Below, piece after piece: positions 33,611 through 46,774 of a DNA stretch of 64,000 bases (position 1 is the first letter of the stretch; the number at the start of each line of letters is the position of its first letter). The translations under genes were made by a program, and so were the position numbers. A model generated the notes under the pieces. It had not been told where the DNA came from and searched no databases. It was given only the letters and a program-made list of their open reading frames with translations. The DNA is taken from assembly GCA_007922195.1 (NCBI GenBank), contig ML681995.1, positions 12,639,450 through 12,703,449 of the forward strand, written 5' to 3'. This DNA is from Podocnemis expansa (lineage: Eukaryota; Chordata; Testudines; Podocnemididae).

Positions 33611-36589
33611 CCTACGAATTAACCAAAAAGAGTTGGTTTAACTTTCGTTTGATTAGAACTATTGAGTAAATCTGCTTATTTTCCCTGTGAGTCATACGTA
33701 CAAAAAGGGACAGAACAGTCTTGAGTTCTAGTTACTAGAATACAATGCAGAACCGATACTTTGGTTCCCACTACCACACTGCAGAACAAAACTCTCAAAC
33801 CTTCCTCATTGCTGCACTGCAGTTTGGGGGGATGGGAGGGGGAATAACATTCTAGAGAAAAGAAAAAATGTTTACTGTGAAACAACATCAGCTTCTTGGG
33901 TGCAGTGAAAGATACGATGTGTTTTTCTGAGCAAGGGCACTAGTCTCAAATTCAGATGCATCTGGTTCCCCTACACAGCACCTCTACTAACTGCAACACA
34001 AAAGGAATTATAGTAGATAAGAAGCTTCACTGTGAGCTTAGGCCCCAGTCCAGCAGAGGGGACAGACCACTGGAACCACTTTCAGCTCCACACAATCCCT
34101 GTGCAGCATCAGAGCTTTAGAGGAAAAACCAACACAGATCCCTGTTAAATGCAACCTAATATACTAACATAAGAGATAAGAACAGGCAAATAACCAGCAC
34201 AAGTAGTGCCAAAATCAAAGTAGAATGTGCTATGCTGTTCAACCTTTCTGCAGGTGCTCGGACAAGGGTTCTAGGACCCCCACCCCCATGAGAACTCTGA
34301 TTTCTTTAATTTGGAGAGAGAGGAGGTACTCAAGAAACTGAAGGCAGCACAACTATGTTGTTCGGTCTCAGACTTCTAATAAGTAGCCTTCCTTCCCCCA
34401 GACTTCTTGGTTCTCAGGCATCTTCTGGTTGGGAGCATGCCCTCAGTAGTCATGGGGTAACATTTTCAAAATGACCTATCCAATTTAGGAGCCTGAGTCT
34501 TAAAGAAAGTCAAGAAGTCTTTGACTAAGTCTTTAAGTCACTTCTGAGAATGGAACTAATGAAAAGGTTACCTTTGCTAGATCTGGAAAGAGCTCACTTT
34601 CTGGGTCTACTTCACTCTCTGAAGCAGCAGCCTCAAAGATCAGCAGTTACACCAGAGGACTTCTTACTGTCATATTATGTCCTGATCCTTCATCCCAAAG
34701 TCCATGACCAAAATCTTTTATAACTTATGTGCTAGACTCACTCTGGCACTCAGAAAGGACATGATCCATCTTTCTAAATCTGGGTGCGTACTGAACGTGC
34801 AGGAAGGGTGGTGGCTGAAAGACGTGAATTTCTGCACTGTGTAGGGAATGTGAAGTTAGTGATTCCTCTATATTTGATAGTGGTTTTAAAGCAGAAATTA
34901 CAGAAGTGATGGCTGTGCATTGCTTGTAGAGAGTTTAGGCTGAGTTTCAGCTGCTCAGGATGAGGAAAGAGAAATGTGGGTTGTGGGTGGTGGAAGAGAC
35001 TGGTTGTGGTTAATGAGGGAATTGATGATGGATGCAGATGGAGCACTGAATGATGAAGTTACTTATTTCCTTGATTTTTTACAGGCTCTGTTGCTCAGTC
35101 AGCCAGTCAAGTTTGCCAAGGAATCCTCCAGTTATTTCAGCAAGTAGGTACTGGCACCAATAGCTGTCCATGTAGCAATGTTGACACATATTATCCTCTG
35201 TCTGTTCCCATTCAGCATCCCAACATCTCCCACACATCTCTCCTCCCCATCCAGCTCCCTGCAGAACAGAATTCCCTAACAGAGAAGTTCTTTTCCCCAC
35301 AATGCCAAAACTGCCCCCCACTTCCTGACCCCACAGCCCCATTACACCTCTAGAAACAAATCCTAAAACATGCTCCCCACACACTCAGTCGCTAACATGG
35401 ACAGCTTTTGTACGTGGCCCTAAGTTGGGATGGGGGACACAGGTGACGAGCTGGGGCTGCAGGCAACCATGGAAAGTGTGCAGGGCTGGCTGTGTGGCAA
35501 TGAGGGGGCCCAGGGACAGAGTGGCAATGGAGCTGGGACCAGTGGAAAGGAGAATCCTATGATGACAACAAATCCCAGGTGGTTTGTCAGAGCACAATAC
35601 CTCTTGCCTCTGCCTCTCTGACTTGGGGTCCTGTGTGACTCAAGCCACATGTTCCCTCATACACCCTTTTACAGAGCCCTGCTGTTCCTCTTCCTCACCC
35701 TTCCAGTCCCTCTCCAATTAGCTACTCAGCTCTCCTCAAATTCCCAAGATGCTGTTGGTTGGTGGGCCAGGTGGCACTATTTGGGGGGGGGGGGTATGGG
35801 AGGCACCTGCCCTCCCCTCTGTGTAACCAGCTCCCCTCTTCAAGGAGCCAGGGATCTCCAGCTACAGCTCCCATGGTCCGTTTGCTCCACTGAGCTAGCT
35901 TACCCACCTTACCCCTTGTCTGCCTCCATCTTCATCTTCCTGTCAAGCGAGGCAGCCATGAAGGCATCAGTCAGGGTGGAAGGGAGGGACAGACGGTGCC
36001 CAGTGGTGGTGGGGGAAGAAGCAGGTGGTCTCCAAAGGAGATGGGGAGAGGGAGGTGAGAGGGTGCACAGGGCCTGGCAGGTGATAAAGTCCTGGACCCT
36101 GGGCATAGCCATAGGGTGGGAAAGGGACATCAGTCTCCAGAGGAAAGCAGAAGTGAGGGCATAGGACTGTGCCCTGAGAAAGGAGGCAGTGCATGTGGGA
36201 GATGTTGCTGAGAGGAACAACTCCTGCATCAAAGACACTGAGGGAAGGGGAGCTGAAGAGGGGTGGGGGCTGGGAGCTGCTAAGCAGGTCTTGGGATCCA
36301 TTGCTCTCAGAGAAGTAGAGAGCACTCTCATCTTTTCCTGGGAAGAGACCAGGGACAGACCCTTCTGTCAAGAGCCATCATGTCCACTAATAGTTGCAGC
36401 TTCAAGGATTGGTGCACGTCCGTGCTGGGCTGCTAACTGTGAGAGCAGGGGCTGAGCTCACAGGAGATGAAGGCCATTCTGCTAACCAACACAAATTGAC
36501 CTGTACTCCACCAAAATCCCACCCACCAGGTACATCCCCTTACATTACCACTAGCAGGCATCTCCACAGTTAACTAATGTTACAGTAGC

Positions 36590-36790
36590 ATCCAAAGACC
36601 TTAATCATTAGGGAGTTCCCCACTGTGCTAGGCACCATACCAGCCATTAAAAAGGCCCAGTTCCTTCCCCGCAGATCACAATCTAATCCTTATAATTCCA
36701 TATGGTAAACAGGCTAGTAGTATTATTTCCAGTTTACTGCAACGAGAATTGAGGCACAGTATCCAAACACAGAACAATACTATTTAAAAT
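36590..36790. repeat. MIR/L2-like relic
   Basis: CCCACTGTGCTAGGCACCAT, CCCAGTTCCTTCCCCGCAGA, TCACAATCTAATCC and TTGAGGCACAGTATCC follow the order of a widespread turtle L2/MIR-like 3' region. Decayed. Confidence 0.5.
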
Positions 36791-37257
36791 AAAAACATAG
36801 GCAATGCTAAATAATAAACAAGACTTCATTTTTCCTCAACTTTCAAATGAGGAGTATTCTTGATCTTTGGTTTTAAATAATCTCCTTTGAGAACTGTAAC
36901 TCAGCCACAGCAGTTTTGTATTTATGAGTCTTCTGAGGAAAGCAACTACTTGAAAAGTGTATACACGAGTTTCACTCCTTTTTAAAGTCAGTTTCTAGCT
37001 TATTATTATCTGAAATAGCGAAGCACCCCTAGAATCCCAGTCAGGTTCAGTAGAAACTCAGGGGGCTAGGCCCTTGAGCATGGAGTTTTCAAAAATTAAA
37101 TGATCTGTTCCAAGCTCAGTGAACAGCGAAAAGCAAGTAGCCTAAATACAGAAATTAATCTAGGCTCTTCTACAATCATTTCAACTGTTGTCTTTGAATG
37201 TTAATAACAAAGTAAGAATGTACATTAAAAATTAATCCTAAGCACTGTTCCTTAAGT

Positions 37258-37438
37258 CAGTGGTTCTCAATCACTGTGTCAAGACACATGACCATGTCGT
37301 TACACAGTGGAAACTGTGTCACGGAGAGCCAGGGAGATGATTGGATTCAGTAGGGTGGGGCTGGGGGGTTAGAATGTCTTGTAGTGTCATGATGTGCCAC
37401 CAACAGTGTCAAGATCAACAAACAGTTGAGAACCACTG
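37258..37438. mobile_element. Small complete hAT-like element
   Basis: Ends CAGTGGTTCTCAATCACTGT and GTTGAGAACCACTG are inverted repeats. Flanks CCTTAAGT (37250-37257) and TTTTAAGT (37439-37446) agree at 6 of 8 positions, fitting an 8-bp hAT target duplication. 181 bp, no coding capacity. Confidence 0.75.
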
Positions 37439-37491
37439 TTTTAAGTGGCCTGCCACAAGATGTCAGAACATGTTAAGGGTAATTTACATTA

Positions 37492-37730
37492 GAAGCACTA
37501 TATGGCTCTAGCGTGTCTGGTGAAGATGCTCTGTGCGAGAGGAGAGAGCTCTCCCATCAGTATAACAACTCCTCCTCCATAAGAGGTGGTAGCTATGCTG
37601 ACAGGAGAAGCTCTTACACCAGCACTTGGGTCAGTGTAACTTATGTCACTCAAGGCAAGTAACTTATTCTCACCCTGAACAAAGCAAGTTATACCAAAGT
37701 GAGTGATAGTGTAGACACAGTCTCAGCATG
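37492..37730. mobile_element. Non-autonomous TIR element
   Basis: Contains AGAGAGCTCTCCCATCAGTA, GGTGGTAGCTATGCTGACAG, GAGAAGCTCTTACACCAGC and a right end GTGATAGTGTAGACACAGTC. The internal parts are self-complementary in several places. The pattern is that of a widespread turtle element with GTGTAGACA ends; the left end is decayed. Confidence 0.55.
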
Positions 37731-39572
37731 AGAGCTAGAAATGTATCTCAGTCATGATCACATTCTGCTCCTCTAACCTCGAGGCAGCACGCTCTTCTAG
37801 ATAATGACTTAGATGATGAGCAATGAAATGATTGTTTATTAGCATATCTTGCAAGATCAACCCGACCAAAATACACAGGGTTTTTCTCTGAAGTCAAGTC
37901 AGGGTTAGAAAAGCAGGTCTGTAGAAACATCACCTTATTCACATACATCCACTTTCTCTGTTTCAAGTCACAGCTGGAGGGGGTTTTTTTGTTTTGGTTT
38001 TTTGTTTGTTTGTTTTAAATAGATAAAAACCTTTTTCACTCTTACTGGTGCAGGAACCAATATCAGTTAAGGAACACAAGCTGCGTTCTGCTCAGCCTCA
38101 GACAATCAACAGAATTATTGCAAGCATCACTAGTGAAAATGAAAGGAGCAGAAAGAACTCAGTCTGGCTCTCAGGTTTGATCAAGAGCAGGAATTTAAAA
38201 AATCTTCCTTGGAAATTGATCAAATTTAACCTGGAGTGAGAAGATGAGTAACTTGTGTTTCTGATATCTGTGTGAAGGCTCCAAAACTGCTACCTTGAGG
38301 CTTGGGATTGGCACTGTCTTGTGTTATCTCCTGATTGTACTAAATGTATATATAAACTTAAAATATGGCTTCAGTTGGTGTTTGTATATTTTTCTCTCTC
38401 TTTTTTCCCCTAGGAATTAGATATTAGGCTCCTATCAGCTAATTTTCTAAATTATTATCCACAAATAACCCTCGAGTTTCCAAGTATCTAAATAGCCCCT
38501 GAAATCACAATTAAAGTCTGCCCCCACACAAAAAAATTTGAATAGAGTACCTGATACTGGGGAATTTGGAGGCACCAGGCAGATGATAAAATAGGTTTAA
38601 TTTGTGGAGACAGGGAACACTGACTGTATGAGTGCTGGGTGGGCAAACTTTTTGGTCCGAGAACTACTTAAGTATCCAGGAGGCTAGAGGGGGCGGAGGA
38701 AGAGGCGGGTCTGTGAAGGGCTTTTCTTCCTTATTCAGGGCCACACGGTGAGGGGCAAAGGCAGGAAGGAATGGCTGAAGACGTCATTGGGCCCTGGAGG
38801 GAGCACACGCCGAGCTCTGGCCAGGGCACCACTGCTGGGTCCATGCAGGGGGAAAGGAGCAGTATGCCAATGGCCATGCTCTGGGCCAAAGTGCCACTGC
38901 TGTATGTGGTGAGGAGAGGGGAAAGGGGAAGGTGGGGGAGTGGAAAGAGGCTGCTGTACTCTGCCAGGGCACCGCTTGGCCCATGTGGTGGGAAAAGGGT
39001 GGGGCCAAGCAGGGGGAGCAGCCAGCCCATCCAGGTCCAGCTGGAGGGTCAGATAAAAGGCTCCTGTTGGCCGCTTTGCCCACATCTGATGTGGACTCTC
39101 TGGGAGAAGGCAATGCATATTGGTGTCTCAGTACCAAATCAGGGTTTGAAAGTCTTGCTTGAAGCTGCTGGTGCACAGAGCCAGATGGCTCATGAGAGGC
39201 TCTTGATGCACCAGTCATCCCTATGGGGATAACGGCTCCCCTGGAGCTGTAGCCTGGTGTGCCAGAGAGCTGAGAAAGCAATCAGCAGAACCATTTGAAG
39301 GTGACTCCCGTTACACATAGATACAGACCTGCCTTCCCCCCACTTCAAGCCCTTGCTCCACGCAACCCTCTTTCCCTCAAATACTGGGTCCCTGAACAAT
39401 CAGCTCCCCCACCACCACCATGTTGTCAAAGCTCCTCAAGCCACCTCCTGCCCCTAGAGCAGCCACCCATCCACGCCCTCACCATTCCAGGCTATGCAGC
39501 CTGCCTTGAGCCACTCAGGAAACGTGAACAAAAAGAAAGGTTTGAATATCTTTAAAGCATTCCTTTTTCCTG

Positions 39573-39656
39573 GTTTCTGGGGGGGGGGGGGAAGGGGGGT
39601 AAAATTTCCACCCCCTGAAGTTTATGCTCCCCCCCCCAAAAAAAAATTTTTTTTGT
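39573..39656. repeat. G-run and C/A/T homopolymer cluster
   Basis: Runs of G (about 12, then 6), CCCCC, about 10 C, 9 A and 8 T within about 75 bp. It may reflect sequencing errors in homopolymers. Confidence 0.85.
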
Positions 39657-40270
39657 TAGTCTCTCGGGTGCAACAGGCCTCCTCATCATTTGCATCCAAT
39701 CTAAGATCAGAATATGTGCACACGCTTGTGGTGTGGTCCTATATGGCCATCTACCAGGAGGAATACAAATAAATATGAGAAAAACAGAACACAATTTCAA
39801 TAAGGAGCTATCCTCTTGTAGTTTACAGAAACAGAGTGGTATCCCTTTAAATAATCTGCAATCCTTCTGATGGCTCTGGCTGCGTTCTATCTATAAAACC
39901 TTGCCAGAAATCAGCCAGAACAGCAGTAGTATGCATGTGGCTAGGCACTGCTGATTGTATATATTTAGATAACACAATTATCCTATATTGTCTTTGTTAT
40001 GTAAAGAGCAAAGCACAGGATACCTCTTCAGAGTTACTGTGCCAAATATGGAGATCAAATCCAAATGTTAAAAGTGCAGAACAGGCATGGGATTTTAGAC
40101 CTGTTTCAGTGCAACACTCAGTTTCACATTAACTCTGCAATCACTACAGTCCACTCCAGATGGTTCTAGATAGGAGACCAACAGTATAATCAGCCGTTTG
40201 CAGCAACTCCCACAATGTTAGGCGTGGACCACACATGGGAAGTCAGTCCCTGCCCCAAGGGCATTCTTAC

Positions 40271-41369
40271 CTTTCACTGTCTGTGTTCAGCGCATGGTTC
40301 TTTTCATCAGCAAGTTTTTCTTTCACAAAGACTTCATCCTCCCCGCCTTCAGCTAACAAAGCTAGAGAAAAGGACTCCATAAAAACTCCTGGTTTCAAGT
40401 CTGCCTGGGCTTCATTCCAAACTCTCTCAGACAAAGTGACTAATCCTGGAGAAACCGTGGTTGGAACAGAGTGACTTGATGCTTTGGAGGACTTCTTTTC
40501 AACAGATACAGCTCTTTGTAAGGGTGCACTGGCCTCTAGTGCTGAATGCTTCACTTCCTTCTGCTCTTCTGCTTTCTGTATCCATAAAATCTCCACCCCT
40601 TGAAATTCTACATGTTTGCTCACAGCTGCCTCTTTTGATAACCTCCTCCCAGGACCCATTTGCTTCTCGCCTGGATTATACACTGAAAATGCCTTCTCAA
40701 AATCCGACCATCCCTCCCCCAAAATACCAGTATCACCCCCAATTTTGCTGTCTGCCTCCAGGGGTGGGACAGATGGTGTGTCACAGCTTGTCTCCCTCAC
40801 TTCAGGGACCTCCGCAATTTTATTATTGATGGCTTGCATGGACGCTGACTGCATTTCTCCAGTTAACATTGCAGCCAGATCTTTCTCTACAATCAAACAC
40901 AATTCCTCCTCAGCTCTTACTTCTGATGGAAGAGGCATGTCTGAGGGTTTTTCTTGGCCTGCTGGAACCAATTCTCTGGCTGCCTGTACGTCTTGGCTGC
41001 CAATATTCCTTTCTTTTTCCATTTGCAGCTCTGAACAAAGAGAAGCGTTCACTCCCTTCTGTACTTTCACAGCTTCCAGCTCTTGAGATATTTTCATAAT
41101 CCTAGTCTGTTTATCAACACATGGCAAAGTTTCTTCTTTAGATGATAGCTGTGATGCCTCAAAGCAAGACCTTGGCTCATCTTTATAAGTGCCACTCGCA
41201 AGAAGAGCAGGCAACAGGTCACCCTCCTTCCTTCCTGGACTGCATGTTACAGCTGCTGCTAGAAACTCAGATGAAGTCCTCAATGCCTCTTCCCCTTGCT
41301 CCATAGTACCATACTCCGGAAATTCATTGGTGACGTTATGTGGGAGCAGAGTGCTCTCCCCATGTCCAC
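40271..41369 (-). CDS. PSD3: PSD3 coding exon 3 (large acidic N-terminal exon)
   Basis: This exon of 1099 bp has an acceptor TTTTGTGTAG (AG 41371-41370) and a donor GTAAGAATG starting at 40270; phases are 1 in, 2 out. It encodes about 366 residues of low-complexity, Glu/Ser-rich sequence. It starts with STLLPHNVTNEFPEYGTMEQ and holds KHVEFQGVEILW about two thirds along, both recognisable in PSD3. The Met in YGTMEQGEEAL (41304) could serve as an internal start if the exon upstream is not translatable. No catalytic domain is present; this variable region is known to be fast-evolving and probably disordered. It is the most divergent coding exon relative to human. Confidence 0.88.
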
Positions 41370-41406
41370 CTACACAAAAGAAAGAGAGTGCATTTGTCTA
41401 TAACAG

Positions 41407-42133
41407 CAGTTCCCAACCTTTTTGTCTTGAGGGCCAGAGATATCATTTTTACAAGCCTCAAGGGCCACTAGTTTCCATCAGCAGGCAGCCCCCTCTGGAG
41501 CCAGATGGAAGGAATTCAGCAAGGAGTTTGCCTCCCCAGTGATCTCCCATCTCCCTGGCTGCTGCAGGGAAATCACATGCATTCTGTACCCCAGGGGTCT
41601 CAAACTCAAATCACCCCAAGGGCTGCATGAGGCCTAGTAGAGGGCCGCATGAGGATTAGTATGAGGGCTGCACCTCTGAAACCTTTCCATACAGTGACAT
41701 TGCAAATATCAGTAACGATCGTGTCATTGCAGGCCGAACGAAACAGCTTTAGGGGCCGCATGTGTGAGACCCCTCCTATAGCCCCATGTGCTCTATCTGG
41801 ATCCCTAGACAGTGGCTTCCTTTGGCAATCAGGAGAAAAAAAAAAGATTACTGCTTGCCTCCCTCTAGCTCCAGCATGGACCGCAGTGCCTACAGACCCA
41901 GGAAGAGTGCTTTGCTGTGTCCTTTGCTACAGACAGGGGGAGGCGAGCACTGGTCACTCATCCCCCTGGGTACAGCAAGGACCCTGCACCAGTCTTTTTG
42001 CCTCAAACAACACACTGCCTGCATCCTTGTGGAAAGACTCACTCCTGAAGCCAGCAGAGGAGGAGCCACAGGCCACTTTGAAAGTCCCCATGGGCCATTT
42101 TTTGCCACTGGGGCACAGACTGGGAACCACGGG
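41407..42133. mobile_element. hAT-like element (host of a nested copy)
   Basis: Ends CAGTTCCCAACCTTTTTG and GACTGGGAACCACGGG are inverted. The right half contains GGGCCATTTTTTGCCACTGG and GGGCACAGACTGGG, shared with the repeats at 1-145 and 12700-12845. It sits about 40 bp upstream, in transcription direction, of a PSD3 exon. It was interrupted by the element at 41592-41774. Confidence 0.65.
41592..41774. mobile_element. Second hAT-like element nested in the first
   Basis: Begins CAGGGGTCTCAAACTC and ends TGTGAGACCCCTC, inverted ends. Flanks CTGTACCC and CTATAGCC agree at 6 of 8 positions. GGGCCGCATG occurs in the inner repeats. It inserted after the outer element. Confidence 0.65.
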
Positions 42134-42840
42134 TCTATAGGGTACATACATCCATTTGTTATGGGTATTAGCTCCATTCCCAGTATTCTACTAATAGATT
42201 AGCTGCATTGCTTACACAAGCCCAGGGCGGAGAAATGCTATTGTATTTAGCTCTTTTTGAATGCTATTATACTGTATTTTTTTTTCAAAATTGAGCTTTT
42301 TACATTTGAGTTTGGAAGAAGCATATTTCTGGAAGTTAGCACTGCCAAGATGATAATGCCAGAAATGCTTGCTGGACTTCACAGGGGTCTAGTGGCCCAT
42401 GAATAGCATGGGACATGTGCCAAATGAGAGAACTGAAGAACGCAGATACATAGAGGTTTAACATCAGTTCGCGGTGTATGCGTTACATTGTATTTTTATA
42501 TGTTAGGACTAAAAAGAGCAAATGACAACCACATTAAAGGCATGTAAGGCAACTGGTTAGGTCCCACATTTCCCATAAGCACAGACAAACAAATGCTAGA
42601 AACTATGCCAGTTAGCAGATTATAAACTAACTAATAAGCACGGACACTCCCTAGCATTACACTCTCTTCTTTTAAGAATTTGGATAACTGAAGGCTGTTC
42701 TGCAGTGACAGTTAGGCATTTATCACCACACTTCACAAGTTTCTACGAAAAGATTAAATTCAGTGTCACACAATAAGGCTGGGGTTTGCTTTTTCAGTCT
42801 TGTTTTTCAAGCTGATGAAAATAAAGCAATTGAGAAAACT

Positions 42841-42992
42841 GGCAGCCAGATTTTCAAAAGAGCTAACCACCAGTAGCACCCATTGTTCTTGGACGTTAAT
42901 TCAACTGTTCTCAATGGTAATTGCTGAATCACTGACCACTTTGGTTAGGTGGCTATCTTGGGGCTGAGCACTCTTGGAAAATCTGGCCCCGA
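42841..42992. mobile_element. Small palindromic element
   Basis: GCCAGATTTTCAAAAGAGCT at the left and GCACTCTTGGAAAATCTGGC at the right are inverted. About 150 bp. Sequence like its core (CTGAGTGCTC, TGGGAG) recurs at about 49220-49320 and 57720-57770. Confidence 0.6.
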
Positions 42993-43399
42993 CCACTTAC
43001 CTAGTCCTTCAGAAGGAAACTGGAAGCGTGTTTTAGATCCTATTTGTAACAATTATTATTACAGTGCTGAGATCAAAACCATCTTCTTGCCTCATACCCT
43101 GCCCCTATTCTGAACTGTGCAGAAGGACACATCTGAATTGGACTTGGACCTACATTTCATACATTTGGTCCTTTCAGAGGCTGGATTTGAACAAACTTGG
43201 GGTGCTTTGTATTTAGAGCCCATTTCACAGCCTGTGTCTGATTGCCATAAAGCCCCCGAGTAACTAGACGTCAAAGGGCCCCCGTAACCATGAATAGCTA
43301 GATTCTGTTCACTTCTACTTCTAGATTCTGTTTAGTACTGTGAAATAAAATTCATAGGGAATTTATTAACTCAACATAGCTCCTTCAGTAGTCCTACCA

Positions 43400-43880
43400 C
43401 TGTCATTCCCAACTCATGGCCCAAAAGTGGCCTGCAGAGGGGAGCCGCTGGCTAAGAACACAGGGACAGCATGTTGCTACAGAGCTACAAGATCTGTGTA
43501 GGCTCCATGCTGACCAAAGGGAGGGGAGATCAGCACTCCCTCCCCCAGGCTGTAGCCAAGAGCAAAGTACTCCACTTAGGTCTCCACATGCCAGGGTCTC
43601 TGTCGAAGTCAGAGGGAGGGGAGCACTGATCTCCCACCCTCTTGCTACAAAAGGGAACCACTTCTTAGGGACCCACCTGGAGCACACAGGGCTATAAGAC
43701 AAGTGTGGTTTCCTGCTGCAGGCAGGGGGAAAGGAGCTCAGTGACTAGATCCTCACTGAACTCCTTCCATCTGGCTGCAGGAATGGGAGAGGAAGCTGCT
43801 GGCAGAAACTGCTGACCCTTCAGAACTGTAAAAATCACATTTAGCACCATCAAGTCAACAAGGCTGGGAACCAAAGGCCT
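43400..43880. mobile_element. hAT-like element, decayed
   Basis: Ends TGTCATTCCCAACTCATGGC and AAGGCTGGGAACCAAAGGC are inverted and resemble the outer element at 41407. The interior carries GC-rich blocks with AGGGGAGATCAGC repeated (43523, 43618). No transposase. Confidence 0.5.
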
Positions 43881-44794
43881 GCCATTTCCTTAGCAGTACA
43901 CCGTGGCAATACAGTGAACTATTATTTTGAAAGTGTGTGGACCATCTCCAAAGTAAGATCAAATGGTAGGCAGATGCTATACCAGCTTTTTAACCTACCT
44001 GCTCTTCAGCAAAGATTTTCAAATGTATAAGACAGTGAAAAACAGCCCAATTTCCTAGTAAGCAGTGACTGAACAGTTTCTAAGCAGTACTATTGATTAA
44101 CCATTACCTAAATACATAGATAAGCATGGATTATTTAAATGAAGACCTGCTTATAAAGAATCCCTTATGCAAAAATTTTTGCCTAAGGACATTTAAACAG
44201 ATATAACTGCCTTTCAAAATACTCAAGAAATGCCTTAGAAAATGCATTTCTAGACACAGACAGAATGGCTTTAACATGCATTCAACATTGCCTGTCAGAT
44301 TTGCAAGCCAGCTGTGCGCATTTGAAACAGGTAAGCTACAGGGACAATCCATGATCATGTTTTAAACCTAAAGCCCTTGGAAACGCTTTGGCAGTCTTTC
44401 TCAAGCAATCCCAGGCAAAGAGTAGAGAGCTTAGTTTTCAGGCAATGAATATAGGACACAGCTGTGAGCTTCCCTACAAACCCTATCTGTCAAGGCAGCT
44501 GCTTGGTAAAGCAGTAAACAACTCACAGTGAGTTTCTGATGTTTTCATTAATTTCATGAGTGACCTAATCTCTAGCAAATCCATGCCCAAAGCAAAACAT
44601 CTACCATATAGCCAAAGAATACAGGAGTGCTCTATAGAAAGCTCACAAGGCTAAAGCAAAAACTACAAGTTTGCTGTAGCAGTTTAGGGCTTTATTCTCA
44701 TTTATATTACTAAGGCCCCCTTCACACTGTTCTTCCAGAGGGAAGTCCACTTCAAGGTCCCTTTACATTTCCAGTGTTTATGAAGGAGCCTTAA

Positions 44795-45003
44795 TGTAAA
44801 CAAGCAAGCAGTCCTGTGGCACTTTTAAAAACTAACATTTTATTGTTCACACAAGCTTTTGTGGGTGAAGTCCCACTTCATCAGATGCTGAAGAAGTAAG
44901 ACTTCACCCATGGAAGCTCATGCAAAAAATAAATCTGTTAGTCTTTAAAAGCACTATAGGAGTCCTTGTTTATTTAGCTGAACTAGACTAACACACCTAC
45001 CCC
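44795..45003. repeat. Palindromic repeat, two arms
   Basis: GCAGTCCTGTGGCACTTTTA, ACACAAGCTTTTGTGGGTG, ACTTCATCAGATGCTG at the left face GACTTCACCCATGGAAGCTC, AATAAATCTGTTAGTCTTTA, GGAGTCCTTGTTTATTTAGC, then AACTAGACTAACAC at the right. A full copy of about 210 bp. Confidence 0.7.
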
Positions 45004-45902
45004 TTTGGAATTCATGTAAATAAGAATCTGACCCTCTATTGGAGTCCCAGGGAGAAACAGAAAATTCACTATCTCAAACTAATTTCAGTCTTACAAGCTC
45101 CTAAAGAAAACATATGGAATAAGCAATCAAAGCAACAACCTGTTCTGATATGACCTACAGGGCCAGCTTCCACATTCCATTTTACCATGGTCTCTATTCT
45201 TTGCAAAACACCTTCTATAGGGCTGGCTGACTGACTGGTCACCATCTGTTCTTAAAAGTTTCATGTGGATGCTAAGGGAGCACACCATTTCAGGCAGCAG
45301 TGTTTTTAAGGACCCTGAGCTCCTTAAGGGAAACTCCTCCCCTATTCCCATCCACCACCACTGCTTCATGTCTTGTTATAGCATATCCTGCCTCACCCCC
45401 ATCCCCCAACATGACTGCATTACAAACAAGGCTAGAAAAAGAAGAGAAAAATCAGGTGCATCGCTGAAGAGAAGCAGAAAAATAAACAATGAAAGGATAC
45501 ACACTCTTTCAGGTAACACCAATTTCTACTTTGCATTTAAGGTTGCTTCTTTCAATCAGGCAAAATAAAAAGATATAAAATAAAAAGGCTCTAAGCTAAA
45601 ATAGCAAGAGAGGTGTATGGAAGGAATGCTGAGACACTGGGCAAATATAGCCGAAGAGCAGCTGGCACTTTTTTGATGCCTAGAGATTTAAAGAATCCAT
45701 TATTTAATCTGCACTGGCATAAATATGATATTTCCTATGTAAATTATCAATCATTCAATTTCAATCTAACACAGGAGTTTGGTCATGGCATTATAAAGGA
45801 AAGGCTAGGAAACAAAAGAAAATCAACATGTTACAAATATAGCAAGACATTTTCATAGGAACATTTTACAGCAATGTGTGTCTCTTAGCTAGCTAGATCA
45901 GT

Positions 45903-45920
45903 ATATATATATATATATTT
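45903..45920. repeat. (AT)n microsatellite
   Basis: Eight to nine AT units. Confidence 0.9.
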
Positions 45921-46774
45921 GTTTGAACAGAGTCTTCCTACTCACAGAAAATACTGTAGCTCCAGCAGTTACCCATTGGTCACTGAGTATGCACAGATAA
46001 TCAGTTTATCTATAATGATACAAGCTAATTCAATTGCTGCTGTTCTATTCAACTGGAATCAAAATAGTTTCAAATTTCCTGGCAGCCCGCTGCCCTGCAT
46101 TGCACACCGAGATGTAAATGGAAGCATTCTGAGCATTATGAAACTGATGAGGGAACTGCAGTCTCATTCACTCTATCATAGAAGTGAAGGAGTCCACCTT
46201 AGCAGCTTACAGGAAATAGCTCCACTAGGGATTTTCCATATTTGAAATGATTATTTCAGGGAGATATTTATGATTAACAGTAGCTTATTTTATTATAATC
46301 AGCATAAAGGAATGAAGAGTACAGCAGCAGTTCTGAGAATATAATACTGGCTTTCTAGTAACATAGTAACAGCATTTTTGCATTTTAGCGCACCTTCTCT
46401 GATGCAAGAATGACTGCACGTAAGAAAGCAGGCTTCTTATAACTTTAATTCCCTCCAAGCCCCTGCATTGCTCATAAGCTATAGTTTAAATTGAAAAGAT
46501 TGAAGAATTTATGCTAATTATGCTTTCAATTTATTTATCAAATATAAGCAACACAAAATCTGTTTAAGTGGGGAAGTACCATAGGTGATCCAGGATATTA
46601 GTGTATGTCAGTAAACAATAAATCGCAGGATTCATGGAATTTTCTTATTAACTTAACCATCTCAAAGGAACAGAACTCCTTCTCTTTTATCTTATAGTCC
46701 ATCTAACAATACTGTAACAAAACCACACAGCTTTATTAAGGGTATCTACAACCATACAGAAGTGGAACTGGCTC

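Larger units (their letters stand above)
33611..40270 (-). other. PSD3 intron 3
   Basis: Phase-2 intron between the exons at 40271 and 33610. It contains a MIR/L2-like relic at about 36.59-36.78 kb, a small hAT-like element with a probable 8-bp target duplication (37258-37438), a TIR element at 37.5-37.7 kb, and a hAT-like start at about 38.63 kb (GGGTGGGCAAACTTTTTGG) leading into a GC-rich stretch to about 39.1 kb. A G/C homopolymer cluster lies at 39.57-39.65 kb. The 35.4-36.5 kb part is GC-rich without identifiable coding potential. Confidence 0.75.

Noticed and set aside
35649..36164. 171-codon plus-strand frame in a GC-rich stretch, with overlapping minus-strand frames
   Set aside because: Frames on both strands are open because of composition. 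No domain, no convincing splice sites in phase with PSD3, and a G12 run within.
40461..41086. Plus-strand frames of 122 and 156 codons
   Set aside because: Antisense shadows of the large PSD3 exon on the minus strand.
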